Shown here one piece after another: positions 8,077 through 16,993 of a DNA stretch of 58,379 nucleotides. The translations under genes and the position numbers were made by a program. The notes beneath the pieces were generated by a model. That model saw only the letters and a list, made by a program, of their open reading frames with translations. It was not told the origin of the DNA and searched no databases. This DNA comes from an uncultured Bacteroidales bacterium. GTDB taxonomy: Bacteria; Bacteroidota; Bacteroidia; Bacteroidales; Bacteroidaceae. The stretch is taken from positions 1 to 58,379 of the forward strand of contig CACWFY010000026.1 in NCBI GenBank assembly GCA_902760345.1, given 5' to 3'. How positions within the stretch are numbered: position 1 is the first letter of the stretch; each line of letters opens with the position of its first letter.

Positions 8077-11055
8077 TTATAATTCGCTGAGATAATCCTT
8101 TGGCAACTTATGGAAGTGCTCCTGGAAACATTTGGAGAAATAGCTGGGGGTGTTGAAGCCTACCATGTAGCACACTTCCACTATCTGATATTTACCTGTG
8201 GCCAGCAGTTCGGCACTCTTGTTGAGTCGTACGATACGGATGTAGTCGTTGGGGGTCTGTCCGGTAACACCCTTGACACGCTTGTGGAAGTTTGAGCGAC
8301 TCATATAGAACATGCGGGCGAGGTTGTCAATAGAGAAGTCTTTATTCATCAGGTTGTCGAGGATAAGTGTGTTGAGCTTGTTGACAAACTCGGCATTCAT
8401 ACGTTCCTCTGCATCGTCGTTCGACGCCTTCTTGTAGAAGTCAAGAGGTGACTTGATAAAGCGTTCGCGCATCAGGTTGCGGTTCTCGATGATACTGTTA
8501 ATCTGTGCCCGCAACTGCTCCATGGAGAAAGGCTTCTCCAGATAAGCTGCTGCTCCTATACCCAATCCGCCCACCTTGGTCTCCATGTCGGTCTTGGCAG
8601 AGAGCAGAATGATGGGGATATGGGCGTAGGCCTCGTTCTGCTTGATGACACGGCAGAGTTCCAGACCGTCCATTTCAGGCATCATAATGTCAGAGACGAT
8701 GATGTCGATGGTATGGTTCTCCAACTGCTGCAAGGCCTCAATGCCGTTCTCTGCTCCATATACGCGGTAGGGCTGTCCGAGATTATTAACCACAAAGTTA
8801 CGCAACTCGTCGTTATCCTCGACGATGAGAACCTGTACTATGTCCTGTGGCTCTGAGGACTGTGTGGCGGTTTCCTCTTCGGCTGCGGGAGCGTCCTCTT
8901 CCTCGGGAACATCCTGTGGCTTCAGGTTCATAGGGAGTGTCAGGATGAAACGGCTACCCTCACCATAGACAGACTGAAGCGTGATATTGCCGCCATGCAT
9001 CTTGGCGAGGTTGAGGGCGAGGGGCAGTCCGAGACCGGAGCCCGGTCGCTTGCCGTGGTCATCAACCTGATAGAAAGACTCGAACACCTTGGCTTGATCC
9101 TCTTCACGGATACCGGTACCATCGTCGGCAATCTCAAACACGAGCATTCCGTCGCTTGGGCGTTCCTGAAGGGTAAGGGTAATCTGCCGTCTGGCATATT
9201 TTATCGCATTGGACATGAGGTTGCTAATCATCTTCATGAAGGCTTCCTGGTCGAGGTTACAGATGATTCCCTGCTGGACGGCAGAGGTGTCCATTTGGAG
9301 GTTGTGGACACGGAGGAATTCCTCGTAGCGGTGGCAGATGCCCATGACGACATCGGAAACATGACAGGATTGTATGTTCAGCTTCATCAACTTGGATTCT
9401 ACTTTTCTGAAGTCGAGCAGCTGGTTGACGAGTTCCAGCAGACGCTGGACGTTACTCTTCATAATAGTCAGGTTGCTGCGTGTCTTCTGGTTGCCTTCGT
9501 CTGAAGCGAGGATGGCATCCAATGGGGCACTGATGAGCGACAGCGGGGTACGTATCTCATGGGCAATGTTGGTAAAGAAACCTATCTTGGCCTCATAGAG
9601 TTCCTTTTCCTTGTCAAGGCTGAACTTGAGCATGCGTTCCTGATTGGCAGCTTCAAGGCGTCGCTTATAACGACGGATGGCAGGACGATTCACCTGGATA
9701 TCCAGTGCGATAGGCTCACTCTCCATTCCGTCATTATTGATACCCTTTACTACCAGCCTGTATTCTCCCGCAGGAAGGTTCATATAGAGGATATGACGAT
9801 TGCCGTTGGTCAGTGTCTGCCAGTCGCGGTCGTAGCCTTCCAGCATATAGGAAACGGTATTGTATTCTGGCGAGAGGTAGCCGAGGCAGGCTATGTCGAA
9901 ACTGAATGTCGACTGCGAAGCGGACAGTTCAATAGCTTTTGTCTGGTCTATCGGCTTTGACAAGGGACTGCCTGCGGTTTGCGGAGTCATGCGTTGACCG
10001 TTGATATACAGGTCAGTGAAATGGACGATGGGCGGAACCTGATTGTCGTATAGCTTCTGAGGGTCAAAGACTATGTAGCCGTTAGAACCTCCAAAATACA
10101 GACGGTCATCGCTGCCACGCAGGCAGGAATTATGCAGGTAGTGAACATCTACCAGACTCTCAATATACCGGAAATGACGGATGGAGAAATGCTGGGAATC
10201 TATTTTTATCAAGCCGTCACCTGTCGATACCCAGATATTGCCTGTCACATCTTCCAATATGCCATAGATGATATTGGAAGGCATGCCGTCTGACTTACGG
10301 AACTGGCGTTCTATGCGTCCTGTTTCAGGATTCATCATGCCCAATCCCTCGCCCTCGGTGCCTACCCAGATATTACCCCGAGTGTCCTGGAAAATGGTAT
10401 TGACATTGTTGCCCATGAGGGAATGTGGGTCGTTAACCTGATGCCTATATTGAGTGACCTTACGATCGGCAGACAGTCTGAAGATACCATGGAAATGAGT
10501 GGCCATCCAGATGTTTCCCTTGTAGTCCTCGATAATCTTCATGACGGAGGCTGCAGGAATCTCCGTCAGCCTTCTTAGCACACTGCCGTCATAGACACAG
10601 ACACCCTTCGAGGTTCCTATATAGATAAGTCCTTGCGTGGTCTTACACATGGAATTGACGATATTCGACGGCAGGCCATTTTCCGTTGTGAACTCGTGGA
10701 CGATGCGTCTAGAAGCAATGTCAACAGCCACAAGACAGCGGTCGTAATCGCTAATCCATAACAGCGGGCCATCAGCCAACATCTCCTGAATATTGAAGGA
10801 CAACCCCGCAACGCTGAAGGGTGAATAGGTCTCGCCAACGCTATTAAATCGCACCAGACCATAGTTACGTGTGGAGAGCCAAACATCATTACCGGTTCCT
10901 TGTACGATACGCTTAATGATGGAGTTACTCCACTCGGAAGAGCCTTTACGGGGTGCGTAATAGGAGAATGTATTGATATTGGGCGACCAATAGCAAACAC
11001 CATAGAAATAGGTTCCAGTCCGGCAGGTTGTCGTAGGACGTACCGTCACCGTCAA
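8077..11055 (-). pseudogene. Hybrid two-component regulator, C-terminal part (frameshifted, membrane segment missing)
   Basis: The larger part of a split hybrid two-component system regulator. Real homology begins near 11013 (YFYGVCYWSPN); the TTG at 11055 is only the first possible start. In order: remaining propeller repeats, a Y_Y_Y domain, a histidine kinase (FFTNIAHEIRTPLSL; NAIKYA; DDGTGI; GSGLGLPLA), a receiver (VLIVEDND, phospho-Asp in SDIMMPEMDG, YLEKPF) and an AraC-type DNA-binding domain ending in PKDYLSEL. Between the Y_Y_Y domain (LDIQVNRP) and the kinase linker (AIRRYKRRLEAANQ) there is no hydrophobic stretch, although this family normally has a transmembrane helix here. The gene would have sensed breakdown products and activated the susCD genes just downstream. 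Confidence 0.8.
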
Positions 11056-11923
11056 AGGCTTTCAGTTCCTCAGTCTGGCAGTCCAGTTTTAAGAGACCGC
11101 TTTCCGAACTCATCACCAGAATGTTGTTCTGGAAGAGCGTAATAGCTTTAATATTATAGGTATTACGCGCACGAGGATTATTGCTTTCAACATATTTGTA
11201 CTGTCCTGCGCGATGGTCATAGCGAATGAGTCCTGAGGTGGCTGTTCCTATCCATAGAATGTTATCGGTATTGCAATAGACAGACTGTATGGTTCCATTG
11301 GTAATGACAGACTTCGACACTTTCCCCGTACCTGTTGCCAGACAGAATAGCCCTTTACCGTCAGTCCCTGCCCAGAGGTTACCTGCAAGGTCAAGTGCCA
11401 ACGTATTGATAAATCTTGTCGGAAGCTGGGGCTCTACATAATGTTGGAGAACACGGTAGTCAGCAGCAAGACGGTAGATGCCCTGACCGTAACACCCCAG
11501 CCAGATATTACCTTGTTTGTCCTGTACAATGCTATGGACGCTGGTCTTGTCCTCACCAACACGCTTGCCATTCAGAGAAATATGTCTGAACGACTCTGTC
11601 TCCCTGCTATAACAGTAAAGTCCTTCCTTGGTTCCCACTAAGATATGCCCTGACGCATCTTCCAGCAGACAGTGGATGAAGTTGTTGCCAATACTGGTGG
11701 TATCATTCGACTGTCGGCGGAAAACTTTGAAGTGTACTCCGTCAAAACGGTTCAGGCCATCATTGGTTCCAAACCACATAAAGCCCTCACTATCCTGTAT
11801 AACAGCCCAGACACTGTTATGTGACAGACCGTTGCTGGTTTGGTAAATGCGGTAAAGCGATGCTTGGCCAGAGATGACCGCCAGCATAAAAAGGTAAGTG
11901 ACGATAAGCAGACGTTTTATCAT
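10946..11923 (-). pseudogene. Hybrid two-component regulator, N-terminal sensor part (frameshifted)
   Basis: Starts with ATG at 11923 and a signal peptide (LIVTYLFMLAVISGQA), then beta-propeller repeats of the family (GLSHNSVWAVIQDSEGFMWF, GTNDGLNRFDG, GNLWAGTDGKGLF). The frame is good as far as TSYDNLPDWN, then changes into unrelated sequence and stops at 10946. The true continuation is in the neighbouring frame at about 11013. Intact homologues have a stretch of the form IxxIxxDREGGIWIG at this point, which is absent here. So roughly 15 codons appear to be deleted, with a change of frame. A GGAACC at 11011-11016 lies at the join and could be the remaining copy of a short repeat used in the deletion. 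Confidence 0.8.
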
Positions 11924-11943
11924 AACACTGTTGAATTTGGTTG

Positions 11944-11977
11944 CAAAATTAATAGATTATTTAGTGAACTGATGCAA
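11944..11977 (-). promoter_or_regulatory. Promoter of the hybrid two-component regulator
   Basis: Minus-strand TAATTTTG (-7 box, 11944-11951) with a TTG 26 bases upstream (11975-11977). The start codon lies about 20 bases further on. It matches the Bacteroidota TTTG / TAnnTTTG pattern. Confidence 0.5.
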
Positions 11978-12013
11978 ATATCTTTTATTAGGATGCAACA
12001 AACCGCTAAAAAG

Positions 12014-13477
12014 TCAGAGGCTGTTAAGAAGATCAAGTTTTCCGTCGTTGACAAGTTTGATGATAAGCTCTCCAAAGAGGGTGTTTTGCCATGCAAACCA
12101 AGGACGAGTAAACACGGTGGCGTCATCCTTGTGGAAACTCTCATGCATGAAACCTGTACCGGCATCGGTGTCCATCAGCATCTTGATACAGGCTTTAATC
12201 TCAGTGTCGTCGGTACTGGTGAAGGCCCTCATCATGACAGACATCGGCCACGGCATGTCGAGACCGACATGAGGACCGCCAATGCCTTCTCCGGCCTGAC
12301 CTTTGAAGAAGTAAGGATTATCCTCGCTCCATACAAAGCGACGGGTATTCTGATAGACTGGATCGTCGGCAGGGACATCACCCAGATAAGCCATGGCAAG
12401 CAGCGAAGGTACGTTGGCATCGTCCATCAGCAGCTGGTTGCCGAAGCCGTCAACCTCATAGGCATAGATGGGACCATACTTCGGATGCTTATATACGGCG
12501 TATTTGTGCAAAGCCTGCTGAACCTCCTCGGCAAGCGACAAGCACTGTGTGGCGAGGTCGGTACGGCCATTGACCTTTGTCAGAATTTCTGCGGCATGGT
12601 GCAGCTGAGTCACTGCCATGAAGTTCGATGGAATCAAGAACAGGAATGTCGTAGCATCATCGGAGGGTCGGAAGGCGGAGGCGATGAGGCCTACGGGTTT
12701 TACGGGTGCTCCCCATCCTCCATTGCACATGGTGTCGAGCTGGCGGTTGGTGTGACGCTCGAAGTGGTATTTGCCACGGCTGCCGTCCTTATGCTGCTGG
12801 TCGCGGAAGGTAGTAAGGATATTCTGTATAGCCTGTAGCCAGCTGTCGCCAAAGATAGAGGTGTCACCCGTCACCATCCAATATTCGTAGGCCAGACGAA
12901 TGACATAGCACAGGGAGTCTATTTCCCATTTCCGTTCGTGCAGTTCCGGTTTCATGTCCGTCATATCGCTCATCCAGTAGCCGTTGGGGTCAGGCTCCTT
13001 GTTAAAAGCATTGGCATAAGGGTCTATATTGATGCACTTCAGCTGACGTAACACTACACCAGCCAGCATCCGCTGTAAGTGGTTGTCCTGAGGAGCCAGC
13101 CTCACATAAGGAAATACCTGTGCCCCGGAATCGCGCAGCCACATGGCTGGAATGTCGCCCGTATATACAAAGGTGTCCGGGTTGCCCTGTCCGTCATCCT
13201 CCATAAAGTGAACAGTGGTGTCAATGGTGTTGGGGTAGCAGTTGACAAACATCCATGCCAACCGGACATTGGTGAGCTGTCGCACGATGTCCCTGATTTG
13301 CTTCTCTACGGCTTCGGAACGGAACAGGCGTTCCGATGGTGCAGGACGCTTGTTGACTGTCAGTACGTCGGCCTTGGCAACAGGTATTTCTGCCTGTAGC
13401 TGCCCAGCACAAGCAGGAACTGGGAGCATCAGTATTGCGAATAGATAAAGCAGGTATTTTTTCATAGTATTCAGCAT
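12014..13477 (-). CDS. GH125 exo-alpha-1,6-mannosidase
   Basis: A 487-residue secreted glycoside hydrolase of family 125 (formerly DUF1237), which removes alpha-1,6-linked mannose from non-reducing ends. A signal peptide ends near PACAG (20-25). Family motifs are present: AMWLRDSGAQVFPY at about 111-124, KWEIDSLCYVIRLAYEYW, the tryptophan/glycine block CNGGWGAPVKPVGLIASAFR, DDANVPSLLAMAYLG, and HESFHKDDATVFTRPWFAW near the end. Length is typical. Start could be Met1 (13477) or Met5 (13465). It follows the GH3 remnant closely and precedes the regulator gene, so it is part of the mannoside locus. Substrate class is known from the family; the exact glycan is not visible. Confidence 0.93.
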   Translation of the reverse strand: MLNTMKKYLLYLFAILMLPVPACAGQLQAEIPVAKADVLTVNKRPAPSERLFRSEAVEKQIRDIVRQLTNVRLAWMFVNCYPNTIDTTVHFMEDDGQGNPDTFVYTGDIPAMWLRDSGAQVFPYVRLAPQDNHLQRMLAGVVLRQLKCINIDPYANAFNKEPDPNGYWMSDMTDMKPELHERKWEIDSLCYVIRLAYEYWMVTGDTSIFGDSWLQAIQNILTTFRDQQHKDGSRGKYHFERHTNRQLDTMCNGGWGAPVKPVGLIASAFRPSDDATTFLFLIPSNFMAVTQLHHAAEILTKVNGRTDLATQCLSLAEEVQQALHKYAVYKHPKYGPIYAYEVDGFGNQLLMDDANVPSLLAMAYLGDVPADDPVYQNTRRFVWSEDNPYFFKGQAGEGIGGPHVGLDMPWPMSVMMRAFTSTDDTEIKACIKMLMDTDAGTGFMHESFHKDDATVFTRPWFAWQNTLFGELIIKLVNDGKLDLLNSL

Positions 13478-13478
13478 T

Positions 13479-13731
13479 TTATGGCTTCAGTAGGTTGAGA
13501 GGCTGTTGGGGAGCCATGACGTGATGAACTTTTTCTATGTATTTGCTGACTTGAGCCAACAAATCCCTCTTTGCCACCACCTACCAGCAACTGGGCTTTC
13601 TCTTCCAAGGTCATGGCCTTTAGCACCGCATCGATATTCTCAGCTTGCAGTTTTATTTGCGCTGTCATCGCTGTGACAATGGAAGTTGACATCAGGCCAA
13701 TGATGAATAGTCGTCTTGCAGTTTCTATCAT
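13479..13731 (-). pseudogene. GH3 glycoside hydrolase remnant: both ends kept, interior deleted
   Basis: From ATG at 13731 the frame encodes a signal peptide (RLFIIGLMSTSIVTAMTAQ) and a typical GH3 N-terminus (NIDAVLKAMTLEEKAQLLVG, GGKEGFVGSS). Homology stops there. In the next frame, with no gap, follows what looks like a GH3 C-terminal tail (VSKYIEKVHHVMAPQQPLN then LLKP and TAA at 13479-13481), just before the GH125 start. GH3 enzymes of this type have about 700-800 residues, so roughly 2 kb is missing. The join lies at about 13543-13556 and shifts the frame. No catalytic residue is left. The original frame alone would stop at 13471, inside the GH125 start region. Confidence 0.75.
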
Positions 13732-13903
13732 AGTTGTTTGGTTTTTTGCAAAAATATAAGTTAGTACATGAATCGGATGCAAATATACTCCAAAATAATG
13801 CAACACACGGATAAAACCATACTGTTGTCATGTAATATGGTATTAGTTTAACATTCTGTTGCATGTCAGTCGGCTATTATTTGCGATCTTTGTCATTAGA
13901 TTG

Positions 13904-13933
13904 CAAAGATAGGAAAAATAATCTTATTCCCAA
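13904..13933 (-). promoter_or_regulatory. Candidate promoter of the mannoside locus
   Basis: Minus-strand TATCTTTG (13904-13911) with TTG 22 bases upstream (13931-13933). It lies about 170 bases before the GH3 remnant start. A second weaker box, TATATTTG (13780-13787), is closer to the gene. Confidence 0.45.
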
Positions 13934-13945
13934 AAATGAATCAGT

Positions 13946-15094
13946 ATGAATAACAAAAAAAGAAATGCCTTTTGCTCCTACTGTTTTGTCATGACGAAAC
14001 GGGTGATATTGAGTTTGTTGCTTGTCCTCTGTCTGTTGGCAACGTGTCCGGCGCAATCTGTAACGTTGACAATCAGCAATCCGACGTCGGCACAGCGCAG
14101 CGAACTGGTGGCTATTGATGCCGCAACGTTGGGGATAGAGGTAGGAAAAGGCGTCGTGGTTCGTGACGTTTCCAACATTGAACGCCCGACACAATGGACA
14201 CATGACGGTAAATTGCTGATGGAGGTACATGTGCGCCCTCATGGCAAGGCAGTGTTTACTTTGCAGCCAGGGACCCCTGCCGCATTCCTTTCGTGGGTGG
14301 ATGGCAGGCAGTATCCTGAGCGTTGGGACGATATTGCCTTCGAGAACGACCGCATCGGCTTTCGCCTCTATGGTCCGGCGTTACAAAAACATGGTGAGAA
14401 AGGCTATGGCTATGACCTGTGGGTAAAGCGCACCACGGAGCTCGTCCTTGGTGAGCTATACCGCAACGACCCGCGTCTGTCGTTCCATCTGGACTACGGC
14501 AAGGGCGTCGACTGCTTTGCTGTAGGTCCTACGCTGGGGTGCGGCACCCCTGCTATGCTACAGAACGGAGAGATACGCTTCCCGTGGTGCTACGAGACGT
14601 ACAAAATACTGGACAAGGGTCCGCTGCGTTTCACTGTGCAGGTAGACTTCCCCACAACAGCCGACGGCATCACCGAGCACCGCATCCTATCGCTCGACAA
14701 AGGCTCGAACTTCGTAGAGAGTACTGTTTGGTATGAGGGACTGAAGCGCCCTACCGACGTGCTGGCAGGCTTCCCCGTCCGCAGCGCAGGAGCAGAGACG
14801 CTGGTCAAGGGTGACAACTACATACAGTATGCCGACCCCACCATCGAGCCCGAGCGCTATCAGACGCAGGTCTATGTCGCCCTGCTGTTTCCCGACCAGA
14901 CGGTCGACATCGATGTGGTGCAACAGCATGGTGTGGGCATCCTGCGCCGCTACACCACCGGCCAGCGTTTCCACTACTTTATTGGAGCGGCATGGAGCGA
15001 GTTCGACGTGCGCTCACAAGCTGAGTGGCAGTGCCGCATCAATGGCTTTATGCAAATGAAAAAGAATCCTTTGCAGATAACACTCAATAAATAA
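13946..15094 (+). CDS. DUF4861-family secreted protein
   Basis: A 382-residue protein with an N-terminal export signal. The signal proper is MTKRVILSLLLVLCLLATCP, which begins at Met16 (13991), so translation may start there. The mature part is beta-rich with blocks typical of DUF4861 proteins (LVAIDA, FENDRIGFRLYGPALQ, GYDLWVKR, DYGKGVDCFAVGPTLGCG, FHYFIGAAWSEF). These proteins are often found near pectin and other polysaccharide loci; the activity is not something I can state. It is divergent from the mannoside locus and runs toward the PAP2 gene fragment. Confidence 0.8.
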   Translation: MNNKKRNAFCSYCFVMTKRVILSLLLVLCLLATCPAQSVTLTISNPTSAQRSELVAIDAATLGIEVGKGVVVRDVSNIERPTQWTHDGKLLMEVHVRPHGKAVFTLQPGTPAAFLSWVDGRQYPERWDDIAFENDRIGFRLYGPALQKHGEKGYGYDLWVKRTTELVLGELYRNDPRLSFHLDYGKGVDCFAVGPTLGCGTPAMLQNGEIRFPWCYETYKILDKGPLRFTVQVDFPTTADGITEHRILSLDKGSNFVESTVWYEGLKRPTDVLAGFPVRSAGAETLVKGDNYIQYADPTIEPERYQTQVYVALLFPDQTVDIDVVQQHGVGILRRYTTGQRFHYFIGAAWSEFDVRSQAEWQCRINGFMQMKKNPLQITLNK

Positions 15095-15102
15095 CAATGG
15101 AT

Positions 15103-15230
15103 TCATCTGTTTTTATAAATGGCGACGAACAGGAAGTATAGCAGAATGCCCGTGAAGAGTCCGGCGATGGCGTCGATAGTGTAGTGGACATGGATGTAGA
15201 CCGTAGAAAAACACATCAGCACATGCTCAC
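15103..15230 (-). pseudogene. Decayed second copy of the PAP2 gene 3' end
   Basis: The minus strand encodes HVLMCFSTVYIHVHYTIDA and IAGLFTGILLYFLFVAIYK ending in NR and a stop (15103-15105). This is nearly the same as the last 40 residues of the PAP2 protein at 16031. By eye the DNA is about 85% identical to 16031-16158 over roughly 115 bases. It has no upstream part: the CPBP gene ends at 15246. The fragment and the real PAP2 3' end therefore flank the CPBP gene as direct repeats. Confidence 0.85.
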
Positions 15231-15245
15231 TGTCCCTCTGTGAGG

Positions 15246-16034
15246 TTAAGCTGGACGATGCTTTTTTAGCATCACCAAACCAATGATGGCTAAAACTACG
15301 GCGGCAAGAACGACCTTCGTGTCGGGTAGGATGATGACGGGTGTTTTCGACATTTGTATCTCGCCAATGCCAAGCATGCAGTACACGGCAAGCAGGGTGG
15401 CCATCAGATTATGCCCCACATGGAGCAGGACTGCGTACCAAATGTTTCGTGTCCAGATGAACACCAATCCATAAAGCATGGCGTCAATGGATGCACCAAG
15501 GAAATTGCGTACATGGAGAATGCCGAATAGTAAAGCCATGACTAAACAGACTATTATTTGCGCCCCACATCGCCGGAAGGGCGAGATGGCCATCTGACGA
15601 AAACTTAGTTCTTCGAGCACAGGGGCCAGTAGCACGGCATGAACGCTGGCTAACATATCTTCACGCAGTTCGTCGGGTGTGTAGGTTATCGACTCCAATT
15701 GTGCTGTGTGTATGAGTGATGAAAGGCCATAGACGATATATCCTTCTGCGACGCCCCACAGTGGGGTCAACAGCAGCAATCCTAAGGCGATAGCTGGCAT
15801 TGGCCATCTCAGCGAGAATTGTCTGGCTTCTGGGAAGACTCTTGGCTCTACCCGACGAACCAGTACATAGGTCAGCGCAATAATGGCCAACGTGAGCACC
15901 CACGTCAATAGATGGCTGCCAAGGGTGTCCTTTCCATCTGCCATCGGTAGCGCCGTCACGTAAATGAGCATGAAGCCATAAACGGCCGCAAGTATGGGTG
16001 TGAAGGGCTTGAGGATGTGGCTAAGACCGTTCAT
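15246..16034 (-). CDS. CPBP-family intramembrane metalloprotease (CAAX protease/Abi)
   Basis: A 262-residue membrane protein with about seven to eight hydrophobic segments. The family motifs are present: EELSFRQ (EExxxR) at about 145-151, FGILHVRN (FxxxH) and HVGHNL (HxxxN), which form the membrane-embedded metal site. CPBP proteins process prenylated or other membrane proteins; in bacteria many are linked to bacteriocin immunity or surface protein processing. Its start overlaps the PAP2 stop by four bases. A decayed copy of the PAP2 tail lies directly behind it, so the gene may have been acquired or moved by a local duplication. Confidence 0.9.
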   Translation of the reverse strand: MNGLSHILKPFTPILAAVYGFMLIYVTALPMADGKDTLGSHLLTWVLTLAIIALTYVLVRRVEPRVFPEARQFSLRWPMPAIALGLLLLTPLWGVAEGYIVYGLSSLIHTAQLESITYTPDELREDMLASVHAVLLAPVLEELSFRQMAISPFRRCGAQIIVCLVMALLFGILHVRNFLGASIDAMLYGLVFIWTRNIWYAVLLHVGHNLMATLLAVYCMLGIGEIQMSKTPVIILPDTKVVLAAVVLAIIGLVMLKKHRPA

Positions 16035-16993
16035 CTATATTTTTTGTAAATGGCGACGAACAGGAAGTATAGCAGGATGCCCGTGAAGAGCCCGGCGATG
16101 GCGTCGATGGCATAGTGGGCATAGATGTAGACGGTGGAGAGGCACATGAGGACGTAGAACGGCAGGATGGTGAAGATGAGGCCGCGGCTGCGTGTGCGAA
16201 GGGCCAGGAGCATGACAACGGTGGTGACGCCGACATGACTGCTGGGGAAGGCGGCAGTAGGTCGCTCGCCTGCATCGTGGGTGAGGTCGAGCATGTGATA
16301 CCAAAAGCCATCCGTCCAGCCTGGTGCTGCCATGCGTTCGGAGTGAGTGAGGAACCAGTCGCCGAGGTTGGGGAAGATGCCTGCGGCAATCTTCTCTGTG
16401 CCTACGGCGAGGTAGTAGAACTGCGGTCCGGTGACGGGCAGGAGCACGAAGACGACGTAGTAGGCAAAGAAGGAGCTGAGCATGACGAAAGCCGTCAACT
16501 GAAACTCTTTATAACGACGGAAGAAATAGTAGAGATAGGTGATGAGCATCAGCGGGAAGTAGCTGACGTAGCCTAAGCACATCAGTTCAGAAAACCAGCC
16601 GTAGGGCACCTTCTGCGAAAAGAGCAGCGACGGCTGACAGCCAAACAGCGACTGTTCCCATCCTGCAAAGACGTGGTCGAGGTTGGGTAGGGCACGGTTC
16701 AGCTCGTAGGTGTCGGGGTACCACCAGCCCAGAAAGGCCATCTGCCCGAGGACGCGGGCGAAGAGGGTCAGTCGGCAGGGCCACAGGCGATAGACGGCCC
16801 ACAGGGCGAGGGTTACCAGCACAAACTGGATGCGCCCCTTAATCATGTCGGCAGGGTTGGCGAGTTTGCCCCACAGGATTATCATCATCAATACCGTGAA
16901 TGCCAGATAGCCAAAGGCCACCCACTCGAAAGCCAACAATCCCTTTGTGACCTTCTTCTCTCTAATAAACAGATCGCCTATCTTTACAGCCAT
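16031..16993 (-). CDS. PAP2-superfamily membrane phosphatase
   Basis: A 320-residue membrane protein of the phosphatidic acid phosphatase type 2 / inositol phosphorylceramide synthase-like group. Hydrophobic segments run throughout. The C-terminal third has the family motifs: FPSSHVGVTT (second motif) and STVYIYAHYAIDAIAG (third motif, with catalytic His and Asp). It probably removes phosphate from, or moves a head group on, lipid phosphates at the outer face of the inner membrane. Its start overlaps the SDR gene stop by ten bases, so SDR, PAP2 and CPBP form one operon. Bacteroidota use such enzymes in sphingolipid and inositol lipid synthesis; that role here is a guess. Confidence 0.85.
   Translation of the reverse strand: MAVKIGDLFIREKKVTKGLLAFEWVAFGYLAFTVLMMIILWGKLANPADMIKGRIQFVLVTLALWAVYRLWPCRLTLFARVLGQMAFLGWWYPDTYELNRALPNLDHVFAGWEQSLFGCQPSLLFSQKVPYGWFSELMCLGYVSYFPLMLITYLYYFFRRYKEFQLTAFVMLSSFFAYYVVFVLLPVTGPQFYYLAVGTEKIAAGIFPNLGDWFLTHSERMAAPGWTDGFWYHMLDLTHDAGERPTAAFPSSHVGVTTVVMLLALRTRSRGLIFTILPFYVLMCLSTVYIYAHYAIDAIAGLFTGILLYFLFVAIYKKYR

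Noticed and set aside
11014-11055. TTG at 11055 as a genuine start of a 992-residue sensor
   Set aside because: The residues between 11055 and the join are the wrong-frame reading of the N-terminal part; homology starts only after the join.
11840-12838. Plus-strand open frame of 332 codons opposite GH125
   Set aside because: Antisense of the well-supported GH125 gene.
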